A model generated the notes under the pieces. The model was not told the DNA's origin, made no database searches, and saw only the letters and a list, made by a program, of their open reading frames with translations. A DNA stretch of 64,000 nucleotides from the NCBI GenBank assembly GCA_016707175.1, contig JADJIB010000006.1:25258-89257 (forward strand), given 5' to 3'. Origin of the DNA: Candidatus Phosphoribacter hodrii. Lineage in GTDB: Bacteria > Actinomycetota > Actinomycetes > Actinomycetales > Dermatophilaceae. Below are positions 18,954 to 28,519 of the stretch, piece by piece. The stretch's first letter is position 1. The number at the start of each line of letters is the position of its first letter. The position numbers and the translations under genes were made by a program.

Positions 18954-20207
18954 TCATCCCCTCCACCACGTCGAGCGGAGCCCGAGGGCGCTGGTGAACC
19001 TTGCTCCGGTCACCGTAATCGTCGCGTGAGTGCCGACGATGCTCACGCTGGTCACTCGGCCTCCCCATTGGCCGTTGCCGTCCCGACTATTGACCACGAG
19101 CGCCTTGGCGGTGCCGATCGATGGCCACGCGTCACTCAAGGCGCTCAAGGTTACCGACTTGGTCCACGAGTTGGCCGTGTTGCGCACGGCCCCGTCGTAG
19201 GGGTCCGGCTTGGCCACCTGGTAGGGCAGTGAACTGGCCACGGTGTAGCCGCCGTTGGAAGAACTGAACTCCGTCAATGCGAAGCCGCTCCCGTACCGCA
19301 GCGCCCGCAGGCGGGAGGCCGTGATGGCCGAGTCCGTCGTCGTGACCTCGTACGCCCGCAACAGACTGCCGCTGCTCGACCAGGCCGCCTTGCCGGCATA
19401 GACCTGGCAGGCCGTGGTGTCGCAGATGTCACTGGCGCCGGTGGCCCGAGCCCGCTTGTATGCCGCATACGTCCGTGCTGCGACCGCTTGTGCGGCCAGA
19501 GCGGTTGCCGGCCAACTCGCGGGCATCTCCGCTGGGACCACACTGCGCAGGTAGCTCTCCATGGGCAGGACGTTGATGGTCGAGAGGGTGAGGACGTTCC
19601 GGACCGCGCGCAGCGAGCCACGGTATTCTCGGCGACTCGAGTCTGGGCGGATCAGCCGAAGAGTCCCGCGCGTTGAGGTGAACTCGGCTGTCGCAGTCGA
19701 GAACACACGGTCGCGAACCCAACCGCCCGCCCCGGTGTAGGTGAAGTCCAGCCTGAGGCCGGACCCTGACGGGTTTGGCACCAGACGCCAGGCGCTAATG
19801 GTGCGTCCAGTGGCCGCGTGAGTTGCTGGCAGTGTGACCTTCGTCCCGCCAGCGGTGACCGCCATCGAGCCGAGCGCATCGACGGCCACCTGGGTAGATG
19901 AGCCCGTCGACAGCGACACTCTGATCGGCGCGTCGGCGAGCTGTGACCGAGTCGTCCCGGGGTAGTAGAAGTCGAGGATCGCGACGAGGCCCACGCCCTT
20001 GGTCGCGGCACCGTAGGCACCCCATTGCGAGAGGCCGCGCCCATGACCGTAGCCGTGTCCGGCCAGCGTGAAGCCCCGGGAACTCGTCGGATCGTACTGA
20101 GCTGCGTTCGCCGAAGGAACCACAGCTCCGACGAGGACAGCCACTGCCGCTGCCGTGAGAACGCGGATCGTCACCCTCATCGTTCCCAAACGCTTCTTGC
20201 GCACCAT
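18954..20207 (-). CDS. Secreted SpoIID/LytB domain protein
   Basis: A 417-residue exported protein. A twin-basic start (MVRKKRLG), a hydrophobic core and the cleavage site SANA-AQ near residue 36 form a signal peptide. The mature part begins GFTLAGHGYGHGRGLSQWGA, and the SpoIID core is VLPMESYLRSVVPAEMPASW with LAAQAVAARTYAAY. SpoIID proteins are lytic transglycosylases acting on denuded glycan strands; in non-sporulating actinobacteria the role is unproven. ATG 20207 is preceded by GGAG at good spacing. It stands alone, in opposite orientation to the adjacent GT4 gene. Confidence 0.9.
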   Translation of the reverse strand: MVRKKRLGTMRVTIRVLTAAAVAVLVGAVVPSANAAQYDPTSSRGFTLAGHGYGHGRGLSQWGAYGAATKGVGLVAILDFYYPGTTRSQLADAPIRVSLSTGSSTQVAVDALGSMAVTAGGTKVTLPATHAATGRTISAWRLVPNPSGSGLRLDFTYTGAGGWVRDRVFSTATAEFTSTRGTLRLIRPDSSRREYRGSLRAVRNVLTLSTINVLPMESYLRSVVPAEMPASWPATALAAQAVAARTYAAYKRARATGASDICDTTACQVYAGKAAWSSSGSLLRAYEVTTTDSAITASRLRALRYGSGFALTEFSSSNGGYTVASSLPYQVAKPDPYDGAVRNTANSWTKSVTLSALSDAWPSIGTAKALVVNSRDGNGQWGGRVTSVSIVGTHATITVTGARFTSALGLRSTWWRG

Positions 20208-20464
20208 GAAACACTCCAATCACGTCAGTCACAGAAGTTGACCATGGTTGCGGCTGCTCGCCACAGGCGAGACATAACAAAGTGATATCAGTCGGCGTGT
20301 CGGACGGCGTGTCGGCGCGGCAACTCTCTCGCAGAGGCCCTCCTGTGACGTCGGCCGGCGCCAGCAGGGGCGCAACCGCGGTGGGTTAGCCTTGTGGAAT
20401 GCGGACAGGTCAGAGTCGGTCCCGGGCGAGTTCCTCAGTCCCGAGGCTGGGGTAGCTGCCCCGG

Positions 20465-21646
20465 ATGCGGATCGTCGTCGTCAACAACTTCTTCCCTCCG
20501 CGGGTCGGCGGTTCTTCGCATCTCTCCGACGCCCTTGCCAGGGGGTATGCCGCCCGCGCACATGAGGTCCTCGTCGTCACCGCGGCCTACGGCGAGGCTC
20601 CGGCCCAGGAGCAGCGCGACGGCATCCGGATCGTGCGTTTCCCGGCAGCGATGTTGCCGGAGACCCGGTTCGCGGTGAGCTTCGACCTGTCCTTCGCGAG
20701 CCGTCCGTCGTTGCCGCGCGACCTGGCCCGGCTGCTCGACGATTTCCGACCCGACGTCATCCACCAACATGGCCAGTTCATGGACCTCACCTGGGCCACG
20801 GGCGCCTACGCCCGGCGGCGCGGCATACCCGTTCTCCTCTCGGTGCACACCCGATTGGAGAACCCCGCGGCCCTCTACCGTCATGCTTTCCGCACTCTCG
20901 ACGCGACCCTCGTCGCGCCGCGACTGCGGCGCTACCGGCCGCGGATCGTTGTCATGGATGCCCACATGCGTGACTACATCACCGCTCGCTACCGAGGTGG
21001 ATACCGCGAGCTTGTCCCGATCCCGGTCGGGGTGGACCCCGTGTGGGTCCGTGGCGGCGACGCGGCCGTGGGTCGCGAGCTGGCCGGGGTCGGCGACGCG
21101 CCCATCCTCTTGTCGGTCGGGCATGTGATCCCGCTGCGCGACCGGGTGGGCTTGGTTGAGGCCCTGCCCGCGGTGCTCGCGCGCCACCCCGACGCGCGGC
21201 TCGTCGTCGCGGGGCGGGTCTACTACGACGTCTTCCTCCGCCGCGCAACGGAGCTCGGCGTGGCGTATGCCGTGCGCCCCCTTGGCGCGGTTCCCAAAGC
21301 GAGCATCCCGCACCTGCTTGCGGCGGCGACGCTCGAGAGTCATGAGCAAGGCGACGGGATGGGGACAGCGACGTTGGAAGCGATGGCGGCGGGCGTCCCG
21401 ATCGTCGGGTGGGGGCGGCTGGACAACTTCCCCGGGGTGCCGCTTCACGATGGCGGCGAGGTGCTGCTCACCGACCGGGGTGACGTCGTCGGGTTGGCGC
21501 AGCGACTGCTACGTGTGCTCGACGATCCTGTGGAGGCGCAGGCGGTGGGCGCACGAGGAAGGGCCCTCATCGACGCGCACTTCACCCTCGACCGCGTGCT
21601 CGACGCCCACCTCGCCACCTTCTCCGAGTTGCTCGGACGCGCCTGA
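20465..21646 (+). CDS. Glycosyltransferase family 4
   Basis: A 393-residue GT-B transferase. The N-terminal acceptor domain opens MRIVVVNNFFPPRVGGSSHL; the donor domain has SVGHVIPLRDRVGLVEALPA and the terminal EATLEAM-type motif (GTATLEAMAAGVPIVGWG). It probably adds one sugar to the lipid-linked unit on the cytoplasmic face. The 257-base gap upstream, shared with the divergent SpoIID gene, has TTAGCCT around 20385 as a possible -10 and nothing else I recognise. Confidence 0.88.
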   Translation: MRIVVVNNFFPPRVGGSSHLSDALARGYAARAHEVLVVTAAYGEAPAQEQRDGIRIVRFPAAMLPETRFAVSFDLSFASRPSLPRDLARLLDDFRPDVIHQHGQFMDLTWATGAYARRRGIPVLLSVHTRLENPAALYRHAFRTLDATLVAPRLRRYRPRIVVMDAHMRDYITARYRGGYRELVPIPVGVDPVWVRGGDAAVGRELAGVGDAPILLSVGHVIPLRDRVGLVEALPAVLARHPDARLVVAGRVYYDVFLRRATELGVAYAVRPLGAVPKASIPHLLAAATLESHEQGDGMGTATLEAMAAGVPIVGWGRLDNFPGVPLHDGGEVLLTDRGDVVGLAQRLLRVLDDPVEAQAVGARGRALIDAHFTLDRVLDAHLATFSELLGRA

Positions 21647-21716
21647 GCGACCCGCTGGGCGGGAGGGCGGCATACCCCCCGCTGGTAGCATCTGGCCCGA
21701 ACCCGAAGGAGTCTGC

Positions 21717-22862
21717 ATGCAACGCACCGTGCCCCTCGGCCAACCGACGGTCGGGGAGCCCGAGCTTGCTGCCGTCGCCGAGGTGTTCGCCTCGGGATGG
21801 TTGTCCGGGGCCGGGCCGACGTGCGTGGCCTTCGAGAACGAGTTCGCTCGGGCGGTCGGGACCGCCCACGCCCTCACGACCGCCAACTGCGGCTCCGCCC
21901 TGCACCTGGCCCTGCAGGTCCTCGGCGCCGGACCGGGCGACGAGGTCATTGTCGGCGACTACACCTTCCCCGCCACCGGTCACGCCGTGGTGTGGACGGG
22001 CGCGACCCCAGTCTTCGCGGACGTCCGGCCCGACATCTGGTCGGCCGACCCGGCCGCGGTCGAGGCAGCGATCACGCCGCGCACCGTCGGGATCCTCGCC
22101 GTCGACGTCTTCGGGCAGCCCGCGGACTACGACGAGTTGCGGGCCATCGCTGACCGGCACGGCCTCTGGATCGTCGAGGATGCTGCGTGCGCCGCGGGAG
22201 CGACCTACCACGGCCGTCCGGCCGGGAGCCTGGCCGATCTCGCGGCGTTCAGCTTCCACGGCCGCAAGGGCATCACGGCAGGCGAGGGCGGCGCGCTGGT
22301 TGGGGATCGGGGCGACCTGATGGACCAGGCCCGCAAACTGCACACCTACGGCATCGCGCCCGCGGTCACGCGCGAGGGCGAGGCGACCCTGCCCGTCCCG
22401 AGCTTCGACGAAGCGGGCTACAACTACCGACTCTCCGACGTCCAGGCCGCCATCATGCGGGTCCAGTTGGGCCGTTTGCCCGACCTCCTCGCCGCGCGTA
22501 CCCGGTCGGCCCAGGTGTATGCCGCGGGGCTCGGGGACCTCGACCAACTCACCCTTCCTGTCGCGCTGGACGACCGCACCCACCCGTGGCAGTCGTACGT
22601 CCTCACCCTCGACCCGAGCCTCGATCGTGGCCGGGTCGCGCTGGCGCTGCGCGAGCAGGGGGTGGGGTGCAACTTCGGCACCTATGCCTCGCACGTCCAG
22701 CCCGTGTATGGCACCCCGGCCGGTCGCGAGTGCCCGGTCTCGGCCGACCTGTTCCATCGCCATCTGGCGATTCCCATGCACGCCAACCTCACTGACGATG
22801 ACCTCACCCACGTCGTGGACACCGTTCGAGCCGTCGTCGGCTCGGACGCCGTCCGCCGCTAG
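21717..22862 (+). CDS. DegT aminotransferase (third of the island)
   Basis: A 381-residue PLP-dependent sugar aminotransferase with Schiff-base Lys184 in GRKGITAGEGG, NCGSALHLALQ at 58-68 and IVEDAACAAGA. The AGEGG variant resembles PglE/PseC-like 4-aminotransferases. A CapD-type dehydratase in the same island can supply the 4-keto substrate. AAGGAG lies six bases before ATG 21717. The 70-base gap upstream carries one CGGCATAC octamer at 21668. Confidence 0.9.
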   Translation: MQRTVPLGQPTVGEPELAAVAEVFASGWLSGAGPTCVAFENEFARAVGTAHALTTANCGSALHLALQVLGAGPGDEVIVGDYTFPATGHAVVWTGATPVFADVRPDIWSADPAAVEAAITPRTVGILAVDVFGQPADYDELRAIADRHGLWIVEDAACAAGATYHGRPAGSLADLAAFSFHGRKGITAGEGGALVGDRGDLMDQARKLHTYGIAPAVTREGEATLPVPSFDEAGYNYRLSDVQAAIMRVQLGRLPDLLAARTRSAQVYAAGLGDLDQLTLPVALDDRTHPWQSYVLTLDPSLDRGRVALALREQGVGCNFGTYASHVQPVYGTPAGRECPVSADLFHRHLAIPMHANLTDDDLTHVVDTVRAVVGSDAVRR

Positions 22863-22927
22863 CCACCTCGCGGGCGCCTGACCTGCGGGAAGGGCGCACG
22901 CGGCATACGAAAGGATCCAGCAGCCTC

Positions 22928-23863
22928 ATGAGCGCCGAGACCGTCTTCTTCACTGGAGGTGCCGGCTTCATCGGTCTCCACGTCGTTCCGATGCTCCTGG
23001 AGCGTGGCTACAACGTGCGGATCTTCGACAACATGTTCCGCGGGGACCGGTCTGCCGTCGAGCAACTCCAGGCTGCCCACCCCGGGCGGATCGACCTGAT
23101 CGACCAGGACATCCGTTACGGCGGGGCCGTCCACGCGGCGATGGCCGGGTGCTCGGTCGTCATCCACGCGGCGGCCGTATCGATCAACAAGAGCCAGGCC
23201 GACCCGCACGAGTCGATGGCTATCAACACCATCGGCAGCCATAACGTCATCGCCGCGGCGGCTGATCATGGTGTGCGCCGGCTGGTCTTCTGCTCGTCTG
23301 CGTCGGTCTACGGCGACCCGAAGCGACTGCCCATGCACGAGGACGACGAGTTGTCGCCGCAGACCCCCTACTGCATCTCCAAGCGCACCGGCGAAGACCT
23401 GCTGGACTTCTACCAGCGGCGATCGGGGCTCTCCTGGATCGCCTTGCGGTTCTTCAACGTTTACGGCCCCGGCCAGAAGACCACCGCCTACTACACGTCG
23501 GTCATCAACCACTTCGTCAACCGGCTCAAGGCCGGCGAGCCGCCGGTCATCGACGGCAAGGGCGAGCAGTCGATGGACTTCATCCACGTCCACGACATCG
23601 CCCGGTCCGTCGTGCTGGCGCTCGACTGTGCCGGCGACAACGTGCCCGTCAACATCGGCACCGGGATCGACACGACCGTGGCCGAGTTGGCGCGGATCCT
23701 CATCGACGCGGTGGGTGTCGACGTTCAACCGCAGTTCAGCGGCCGCGATGTCATTGCCAGCCGACGGGCGGCTGACGTCACCCGGGCCCGTGAGGTGCTC
23801 GGGTTCGAGGCGACGATTCCGGTGCGCGAGGGGATGACCGCCCTCATCCGGGACGGCGGCTGA
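22928..23863 (+). CDS. NAD-dependent sugar epimerase/dehydratase (extended SDR)
   Basis: A 311-residue SDR. The nucleotide-binding motif is FTGGAGFIGLHV at the N-terminus, the catalytic pair is YCISK (about 153-157) with SSASVYGDP before it, and RFFNVYGPGQK follows. It resembles UDP-GlcNAc/UDP-Glc 4-epimerases and WbpP-like enzymes; the exact sugar is not decidable. Its stop overlaps the next start (TGATG), and the next two genes overlap too, so 22928-25499 is one tightly coupled unit. Confidence 0.88.
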   Translation: MSAETVFFTGGAGFIGLHVVPMLLERGYNVRIFDNMFRGDRSAVEQLQAAHPGRIDLIDQDIRYGGAVHAAMAGCSVVIHAAAVSINKSQADPHESMAINTIGSHNVIAAAADHGVRRLVFCSSASVYGDPKRLPMHEDDELSPQTPYCISKRTGEDLLDFYQRRSGLSWIALRFFNVYGPGQKTTAYYTSVINHFVNRLKAGEPPVIDGKGEQSMDFIHVHDIARSVVLALDCAGDNVPVNIGTGIDTTVAELARILIDAVGVDVQPQFSGRDVIASRRAADVTRAREVLGFEATIPVREGMTALIRDGG

Positions 23864-24336
23864 TGGCCCCAAGGCCGGCGGCGCTGCCGCCCAACCCGTG
23901 GAACGAACACGCCTGGGTGGTGGGGGAGCCCGTCGTCGGGGAAGGCACCTGGATCGGGGCGTTCACGATGATTGACGCCTCCGGTGGCCTCACGATCGGC
24001 GCCGGATGCGACATCTCGACGGGGGCGCAGGTCTACACCCATTCCTCGGCGAAGCGGTGCGTCAGTGGACGTCGGTTCGACGTGGTGGAGCGCGCACCGG
24101 TCGTCATCGGAGACCGGGTGTTCATCGGGGCCGGCGCGATCATCCAGATGGGCGTCACGATCGGCGATGAGGCGGTCATCGGAGCGGGTGCGGTAGTCAC
24201 CAAAGACGTGCCAGCCGGGGCCATCGTCGCGGGAGTTCCCGCTCGGGTGGTGGGCCGCGTCGAGTTCGATTCCGGCGGCACGCCAACCCTTGCGTATGGT
24301 CGTGCCATGAGCATCGAAGGGTCGGACACGCCATGA
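23863..24336 (+). CDS. Hexapeptide-repeat acyltransferase
   Basis: A 157-residue left-handed beta-helix acetyltransferase of the WbbJ/maltose-acetyltransferase type. Repeats run from about residue 20 to 130, interrupted by the loop [16 protein letters not shown] bearing the likely catalytic histidine, and end with [20 protein letters not shown]. It probably O- or N-acetylates a nucleotide sugar or lipid-linked sugar made by neighbours. It overlaps the epimerase gene (TGATG) upstream and ugd (ATGA) downstream. Confidence 0.87.
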   Translation: MAPRPAALPPNPWNEHAWVVGEPVVGEGTWIGAFTMIDASGGLTIGAGCDISTGAQVYTHSSAKRCVSGRRFDVVERAPVVIGDRVFIGAGAIIQMGVTIGDEAVIGAGAVVTKDVPAGAIVAGVPARVVGRVEFDSGGTPTLAYGRAMSIEGSDTP

Positions 24337-25499
24337 AGTTGACGGTTGCCGGGCTCGGTTATGTCGGGATGGCCAACGCCGTGCTGCTCTCGCAGCACCA
24401 CGACGTCACTGCGTTCGACGTGGACGCTCAGCGCGTGCGACTAGTGAACCAGGGTCGATCTCCAATCGCGGACACCGAGATCGAGGCCAGGTTGGCCTCC
24501 GGCGGATTGAGGCTGCGCGCGACGAGCGACCCGGTCGGTGCCTATTCCGGCGCCGAGCTCGTCGTTGTGGCCACACCCACGAATTACGACCCTGAGACGC
24601 TCTACTTCGACACATCTTCTGTCGAATCGGTCATCGACGACGTCCTTGCTGTTGCACCGAGGGCAATCATCGTTATCAAGTCGACGATTCCCGTAGGCTT
24701 CACGAAGCGGATGCAATCCCTGCGGCCGGATGCCCGCATCCTCTTCTCGCCAGAGTTCCTGCGCGAGGGGCATGCTTTGTATGACAACCTGCATCCCAGC
24801 CGGATCATTGTGGCCGACCCAGGGCCGGACGCCGAAGTGTTTGCGGGCCTGCTCGTTGAGGGCGCCGAGGATGCGGACCCGCCAGTCATGTTCACGGGGT
24901 CGACGGAGGCAGAGGCGATCAAACTCTTCTCCAACACCTATCTGGCCATGCGGGTGGCCTACTTCAATGAACTGGACACCTACGCGCTGCAGCACGGCCT
25001 GGACACGCGGCAGATCATTCGCGGCGTCGGGCTCGACCCGCGCATTGGAACCCACTACAACAACCCTAGTTTCGGATACGGTGGTTACTGCCTTCCTAAG
25101 GACACAAAACAGCTCCTCGCCAACTATCGGGACGTCCCGCAGGTTCTGATTCAAGCAATTGTCGAGTCGAACACGACTCGTAAGGACTTTATCGCGACGG
25201 ACATCTTGGCCAGCGGGCCTACCACCGTGGGCATCTATCGCCTCGCCATGAAGTCAGGCTCGGACAATTTCCGATCGTCGTCAGTTCAAGGCATCATGAA
25301 GAGAATTAAGGCGAAGGGGGTTATGGTCATCGTCTACGAACCGATGCTCAGCGAAGAAACATTCTTCAACTCCGAAGTCGTCCGCGACCTTGCTGAGTTC
25401 ACGGCGCGCTCAGACGTGATCGTCTGCAATCGAGCGGCACCTGAGCTCAGTGACGTTCGTGCCAAGCTCTACACCAGGGATGTCTTCGGTCGAGACTGA
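24333..25499 (+). CDS. ugd: UDP-glucose 6-dehydrogenase, short enterobacterial-type Ugd
   Basis: Oxidises UDP-glucose to UDP-glucuronate with two NAD+. 388 residues. The N-terminal Rossmann motif is [20 protein letters not shown] follows, and the catalytic cysteine is Cys253 in [15 protein letters not shown]. The C-terminal half ([20 protein letters not shown]) is the short form I know from E. coli and Klebsiella capsule loci, which has the same length of 388. The usual actinobacterial enzyme is longer, about 430-450. Base use is less GC-rich than the flanking housekeeping genes, and no octamer falls within it. Both suggest acquisition from outside the lineage. Confidence 0.93.
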   Translation: MKLTVAGLGYVGMANAVLLSQHHDVTAFDVDAQRVRLVNQGRSPIADTEIEARLASGGLRLRATSDPVGAYSGAELVVVATPTNYDPETLYFDTSSVESVIDDVLAVAPRAIIVIKSTIPVGFTKRMQSLRPDARILFSPEFLREGHALYDNLHPSRIIVADPGPDAEVFAGLLVEGAEDADPPVMFTGSTEAEAIKLFSNTYLAMRVAYFNELDTYALQHGLDTRQIIRGVGLDPRIGTHYNNPSFGYGGYCLPKDTKQLLANYRDVPQVLIQAIVESNTTRKDFIATDILASGPTTVGIYRLAMKSGSDNFRSSSVQGIMKRIKAKGVMVIVYEPMLSEETFFNSEVVRDLAEFTARSDVIVCNRAAPELSDVRAKLYTRDVFGRD

Positions 25500-25539
25500 C
25501 CATGTCGGGGAGGTACACCCATCCTAGGAGGACTGAACC

Positions 25540-26301
25540 ATGCTCGGTGCTGAGGGGGCGCTCGTCAGCGTCGTGATGCCAACGTATAACTGCGCCGACT
25601 TCATCGAGGAGTCGATCAGGTCGGTTCAGGGTCAAACACATGGCGAGTGGGAGTTGATCGTCATCGATGATTGCTCCACGGACGACACGCGTGAGCGGGT
25701 GGAACGGATCGCTGCATCGGACCCGCGAGTCCACTACCACCTCTTGGAGTCGAATTCCGGGGCGGCGGTGGCCAGAACCCTGGGAATGGAACTTGCGCGT
25801 GGACGATTCATCGCCTTTCTCGATAGCGACGACCTCTGGCGACCGGACAAACTAGCCCTCCAGCTGGACTTTCTCAATCGAACCGCGGGGACGATCGTTT
25901 GCTCTGCCTACGATCAGATCGATGAAGCTGGCCGCTCCCTTGGGCGAGTGCTCTCGCCCAAGAAGCGGGCGGACTACAATGCGGTCCTCTTGACCTGCCC
26001 CATTGGCAACTCCACCGTGTTGTACGACGCCGACGCGTTGGGAAAGTTTGTCGTTCCAAACATTCGGAAGCGGAATGACGACGCGCTCTGGCTTCAGATG
26101 TTGAAGAAAGAGAAATACATTCTCGGAATGCCGGACGTTTTGATGAGCTACCGGGTGCGAGCGAACTCTATCTCGGCCAACAAGCTGTCGCTTATCCGGT
26201 ACCACTGGATCCTGTACCGCGACATCGAGCACCTGTCGATCGCCCGATCTGCCGCGCATATTGGCGTGTGGGTGGCCCTCAAGGCGCTGAGGATCAAGTG
26301 A
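25540..26301 (+). CDS. Glycosyltransferase family 2
   Basis: A 253-residue GT-A transferase opening SVVMPTYNCADFIEESIRSV, with the nucleotide-binding VIDDCSTDDT and the metal-binding FLDSDDLW near residue 95. Near-end RKRNDDALWLQMLKKEKYIL contains the ED/DD catalytic region. It resembles capsular GT2 proteins such as those adding GlcA or Gal. AGGAGGA lies eight bases before ATG 25540. Codon use includes AT-rich codons (AAGAAAGAGAAATACATT) unusual for this genome. Confidence 0.88.
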   Translation: MLGAEGALVSVVMPTYNCADFIEESIRSVQGQTHGEWELIVIDDCSTDDTRERVERIAASDPRVHYHLLESNSGAAVARTLGMELARGRFIAFLDSDDLWRPDKLALQLDFLNRTAGTIVCSAYDQIDEAGRSLGRVLSPKKRADYNAVLLTCPIGNSTVLYDADALGKFVVPNIRKRNDDALWLQMLKKEKYILGMPDVLMSYRVRANSISANKLSLIRYHWILYRDIEHLSIARSAAHIGVWVALKALRIK

Positions 26302-26332
26302 TAGGCAACGAGGCGGGGGTAGGGCGCTAAGA

Positions 26333-27409
26333 ATGCGGCTCCTTATGTTGGCTCCGGCTAGCGCAGTTCACACGCAACGTTGGGCCAACGGCCTGTGCAG
26401 CCTAGGTGCGGAGGTCCACGTAGCCTGCCTTGCGGAACATGTGCCGAGCGTGTCCACGTTGGACGACCGAATCACCGTCCATACATTGTCAGGTCGCGGC
26501 CAGGTTGCCTACTTCACCCAGGCTCGGGAAGTCGCGAAACTGGCGCGCCGGGTGCGACCGGATGTCGTCAATGCGCATTACGCGAGCGGCTATGGCACCT
26601 TGCTCAGGCTCGCCCATCTCAAGCCTTCCGTTCTGTCTGCGTGGGGGAGCGACGTCTACGAGTTTCCTGACCGTGGCCCACTCCAGCGCTGGTTGGTTGC
26701 AGGCAACCTGCGCTACGCCGGCGCGGTCACGTCCTCCAGCAACGTGATGGCCGCCCGGATCGCGGAGGTCACCCACGGCGGCGTGGCGGCGACGGTGATT
26801 CCCTTCGGAGTGGATCCGGCCATCTTCTGGCCCGGCCCTGAACGTGCCGATGGGAGGCCCGTGCGGTTTGGCATTGTGAAGACTCTTGAGCCGCACTACC
26901 GCATCGACGTTGTCATCGATGCATTCGCTCGATACGTGTCGGACCGGGACCCCGATGCGGCCACCTTGGACATCTACGGCAGCGGTGCTCTCCTGCCCGA
27001 GTTGCAGGCGCGAATAGCGCGGCTCGGGGTATCCGACCGCGTGGTGGTGCACGGAGGGATCGCCCACGAGGCAGTGCCAGCTGCGTTGCGCGCTTTGGAC
27101 GTTTTCGTCCTGGCCAGCGAAACCGAGAGCTTTGGGGTCGCCGCAGTCGAGGCGATGGCGTGCGGCGTCCCCGTCATCGCATCCGATGCGCCCGGGTTCG
27201 TTGAAGTGCTTGACAGCGGCCGCTATGGGCTGCTCTATCCACGCGGCGATGTCGGTGCCTTGGTGCAACACATGAGTGGTCTTGGCGCCGATGTCGAGGC
27301 GCGGCGCCGACTGCGGGTGGCCGGGATGGAGGGCGCTCGGCGCTACGACTGGCGGCGCAATGTGGTCGACATGTTTGGTCTGCTCACGTCGATGGCGAGC
27401 CGCGCTTAG
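26333..27409 (+). CDS. Glycosyltransferase family 4
   Basis: A 358-residue GT-B transferase. The acceptor domain starts MRLLMLAPASAVHTQRWANG; the donor domain has FGIVKTLEPHYRIDVVIDAF and the signature ETESFGVAAVEAMACGVPVI, with the two glutamates that bind the donor nucleotide. It closes the plus-strand run of sugar genes that started at 22.9 kb, 31 bases after the GT2 gene. The next gene is convergent, with 34 bases between stops. Confidence 0.9.
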   Translation: MRLLMLAPASAVHTQRWANGLCSLGAEVHVACLAEHVPSVSTLDDRITVHTLSGRGQVAYFTQAREVAKLARRVRPDVVNAHYASGYGTLLRLAHLKPSVLSAWGSDVYEFPDRGPLQRWLVAGNLRYAGAVTSSSNVMAARIAEVTHGGVAATVIPFGVDPAIFWPGPERADGRPVRFGIVKTLEPHYRIDVVIDAFARYVSDRDPDAATLDIYGSGALLPELQARIARLGVSDRVVVHGGIAHEAVPAALRALDVFVLASETESFGVAAVEAMACGVPVIASDAPGFVEVLDSGRYGLLYPRGDVGALVQHMSGLGADVEARRRLRVAGMEGARRYDWRRNVVDMFGLLTSMASRA

Positions 27410-27443
27410 CCGATCCGACGGCGATCTCAAGACCGCCTGGAAG

Positions 27444-28403
27444 CTAGCGGCCGCCGGCGGCCAGGACAGTATCGACGACCTCATGCGCCGGCAGGATCGA
27501 CTCACGTTCGGTGTCCGCGTCGACCCGTCCCTCGATGAGGTCGACAAAGTGGGCGAGCTGAGCGACCAATGGCTCCACCCCGAGTATCTCCGGGACCTCC
27601 ATCTCGGTCATCTGTCGGTAGCCACCGTGTGCGGCCTCTCCCTCGATCGTCGTATGCCGATAGACGGTGACTCCGCGCCGGAGCAGGTCGACCTCGATCA
27701 TCCGGCCCAGTTCCTGGATCACCATCGAGCGGACCTTGCGCTGCCCGATGCGGCTGGCCGAAACCGATGCGATCCCCCCTCCCTGAAACTGCAATGTCGA
27801 CTCGACGACATCCTCGGCGCCAGTTGCTGACTCGGGGTGGAACCGGCCCACCTGCACACCGACGGAGTGAGGGGCTTGGCCGCCGAAGGCTCGCACGACC
27901 AGGTCGACGTCGTGAACGAGGAGGTCCCAGCCGACGCCCGTCCTGATCCGCGAGGCATAAGGAGAGTGCCGTTCCGCGCGGACATAGCACGGGGCTTCGA
28001 CCATCCGCAGGGCGGTAACGACGGCCGGGTTGAAGCGTTCAAGTAGCCCACACTGCAAAGGGGTGCCCGCGGCCCGGGACGCATCGACGACTTCTCGCGT
28101 CTGGGCAAGCGACGGGCATACCGGCTTCTCGATCAGCAGCGGAAGCCCCGCGAGAATGATGGGCAGGGCCAAGGCACGGTGGTGCTCCGTTGACGCGGCG
28201 ACGACGGCGGCGTCGACCCCCGACAGAGCATCGAGGCTGGGCGCCCACCGGGCGCCGTGGCGTTCGGCGACTGCACGCCCGACGCTCTCGGACGGGTCGA
28301 TGACGACTGCAAGGGTGGTTTGAGGCCCCGTCGCGATGACCCGAGCGTGGTTGAGCCCCATCGATCCCGATCCAACGAGAGCAATGGCGAGTGGCGCAGA
28401 CAT
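27444..28403 (-). CDS. Gfo/Idh/MocA family oxidoreductase, possible WbpB-like
   Basis: A 319-residue NAD(P)-dependent oxidoreductase. The Rossmann motif is ALVGSGSMGLNHARVI, the catalytic-site sequence is LIEKPVCPS near residue 95 and DLLVHDVDLVVRAFGG contains the conserved HD pair. In sugar loci such enzymes make 3-keto sugars; WbpB acting on UDP-GlcNAcA would complete the pathway with the WbpE- and WbpD-like genes at 8.7-10.4 kb. That assignment is inference. The start at 28403 has GAGGAAGTT just upstream; a longer start at 28496 lacks a binding site. Confidence 0.85.
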   Translation of the reverse strand: MSAPLAIALVGSGSMGLNHARVIATGPQTTLAVVIDPSESVGRAVAERHGARWAPSLDALSGVDAAVVAASTEHHRALALPIILAGLPLLIEKPVCPSLAQTREVVDASRAAGTPLQCGLLERFNPAVVTALRMVEAPCYVRAERHSPYASRIRTGVGWDLLVHDVDLVVRAFGGQAPHSVGVQVGRFHPESATGAEDVVESTLQFQGGGIASVSASRIGQRKVRSMVIQELGRMIEVDLLRRGVTVYRHTTIEGEAAHGGYRQMTEMEVPEILGVEPLVAQLAHFVDLIEGRVDADTERESILPAHEVVDTVLAAGGR

Positions 28404-28519
28404 AACTTCCTCCTCTGGGCACCGATGGCGGTCCCGGGCGGGTGCGTGGGCCAGACTAGTCCCGTGATTGAGCCCGCCCCGGCGCTCCTGCCCCATACCC
28501 GCCCGACGCGTGGCTTGCT

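Noticed and set aside
24333..25499. WbpA-type UDP-GlcNAc 6-dehydrogenase for the gene at 24.3 kb
   Set aside because: Length and C-terminal motifs match short-form UDP-glucose dehydrogenase far better.
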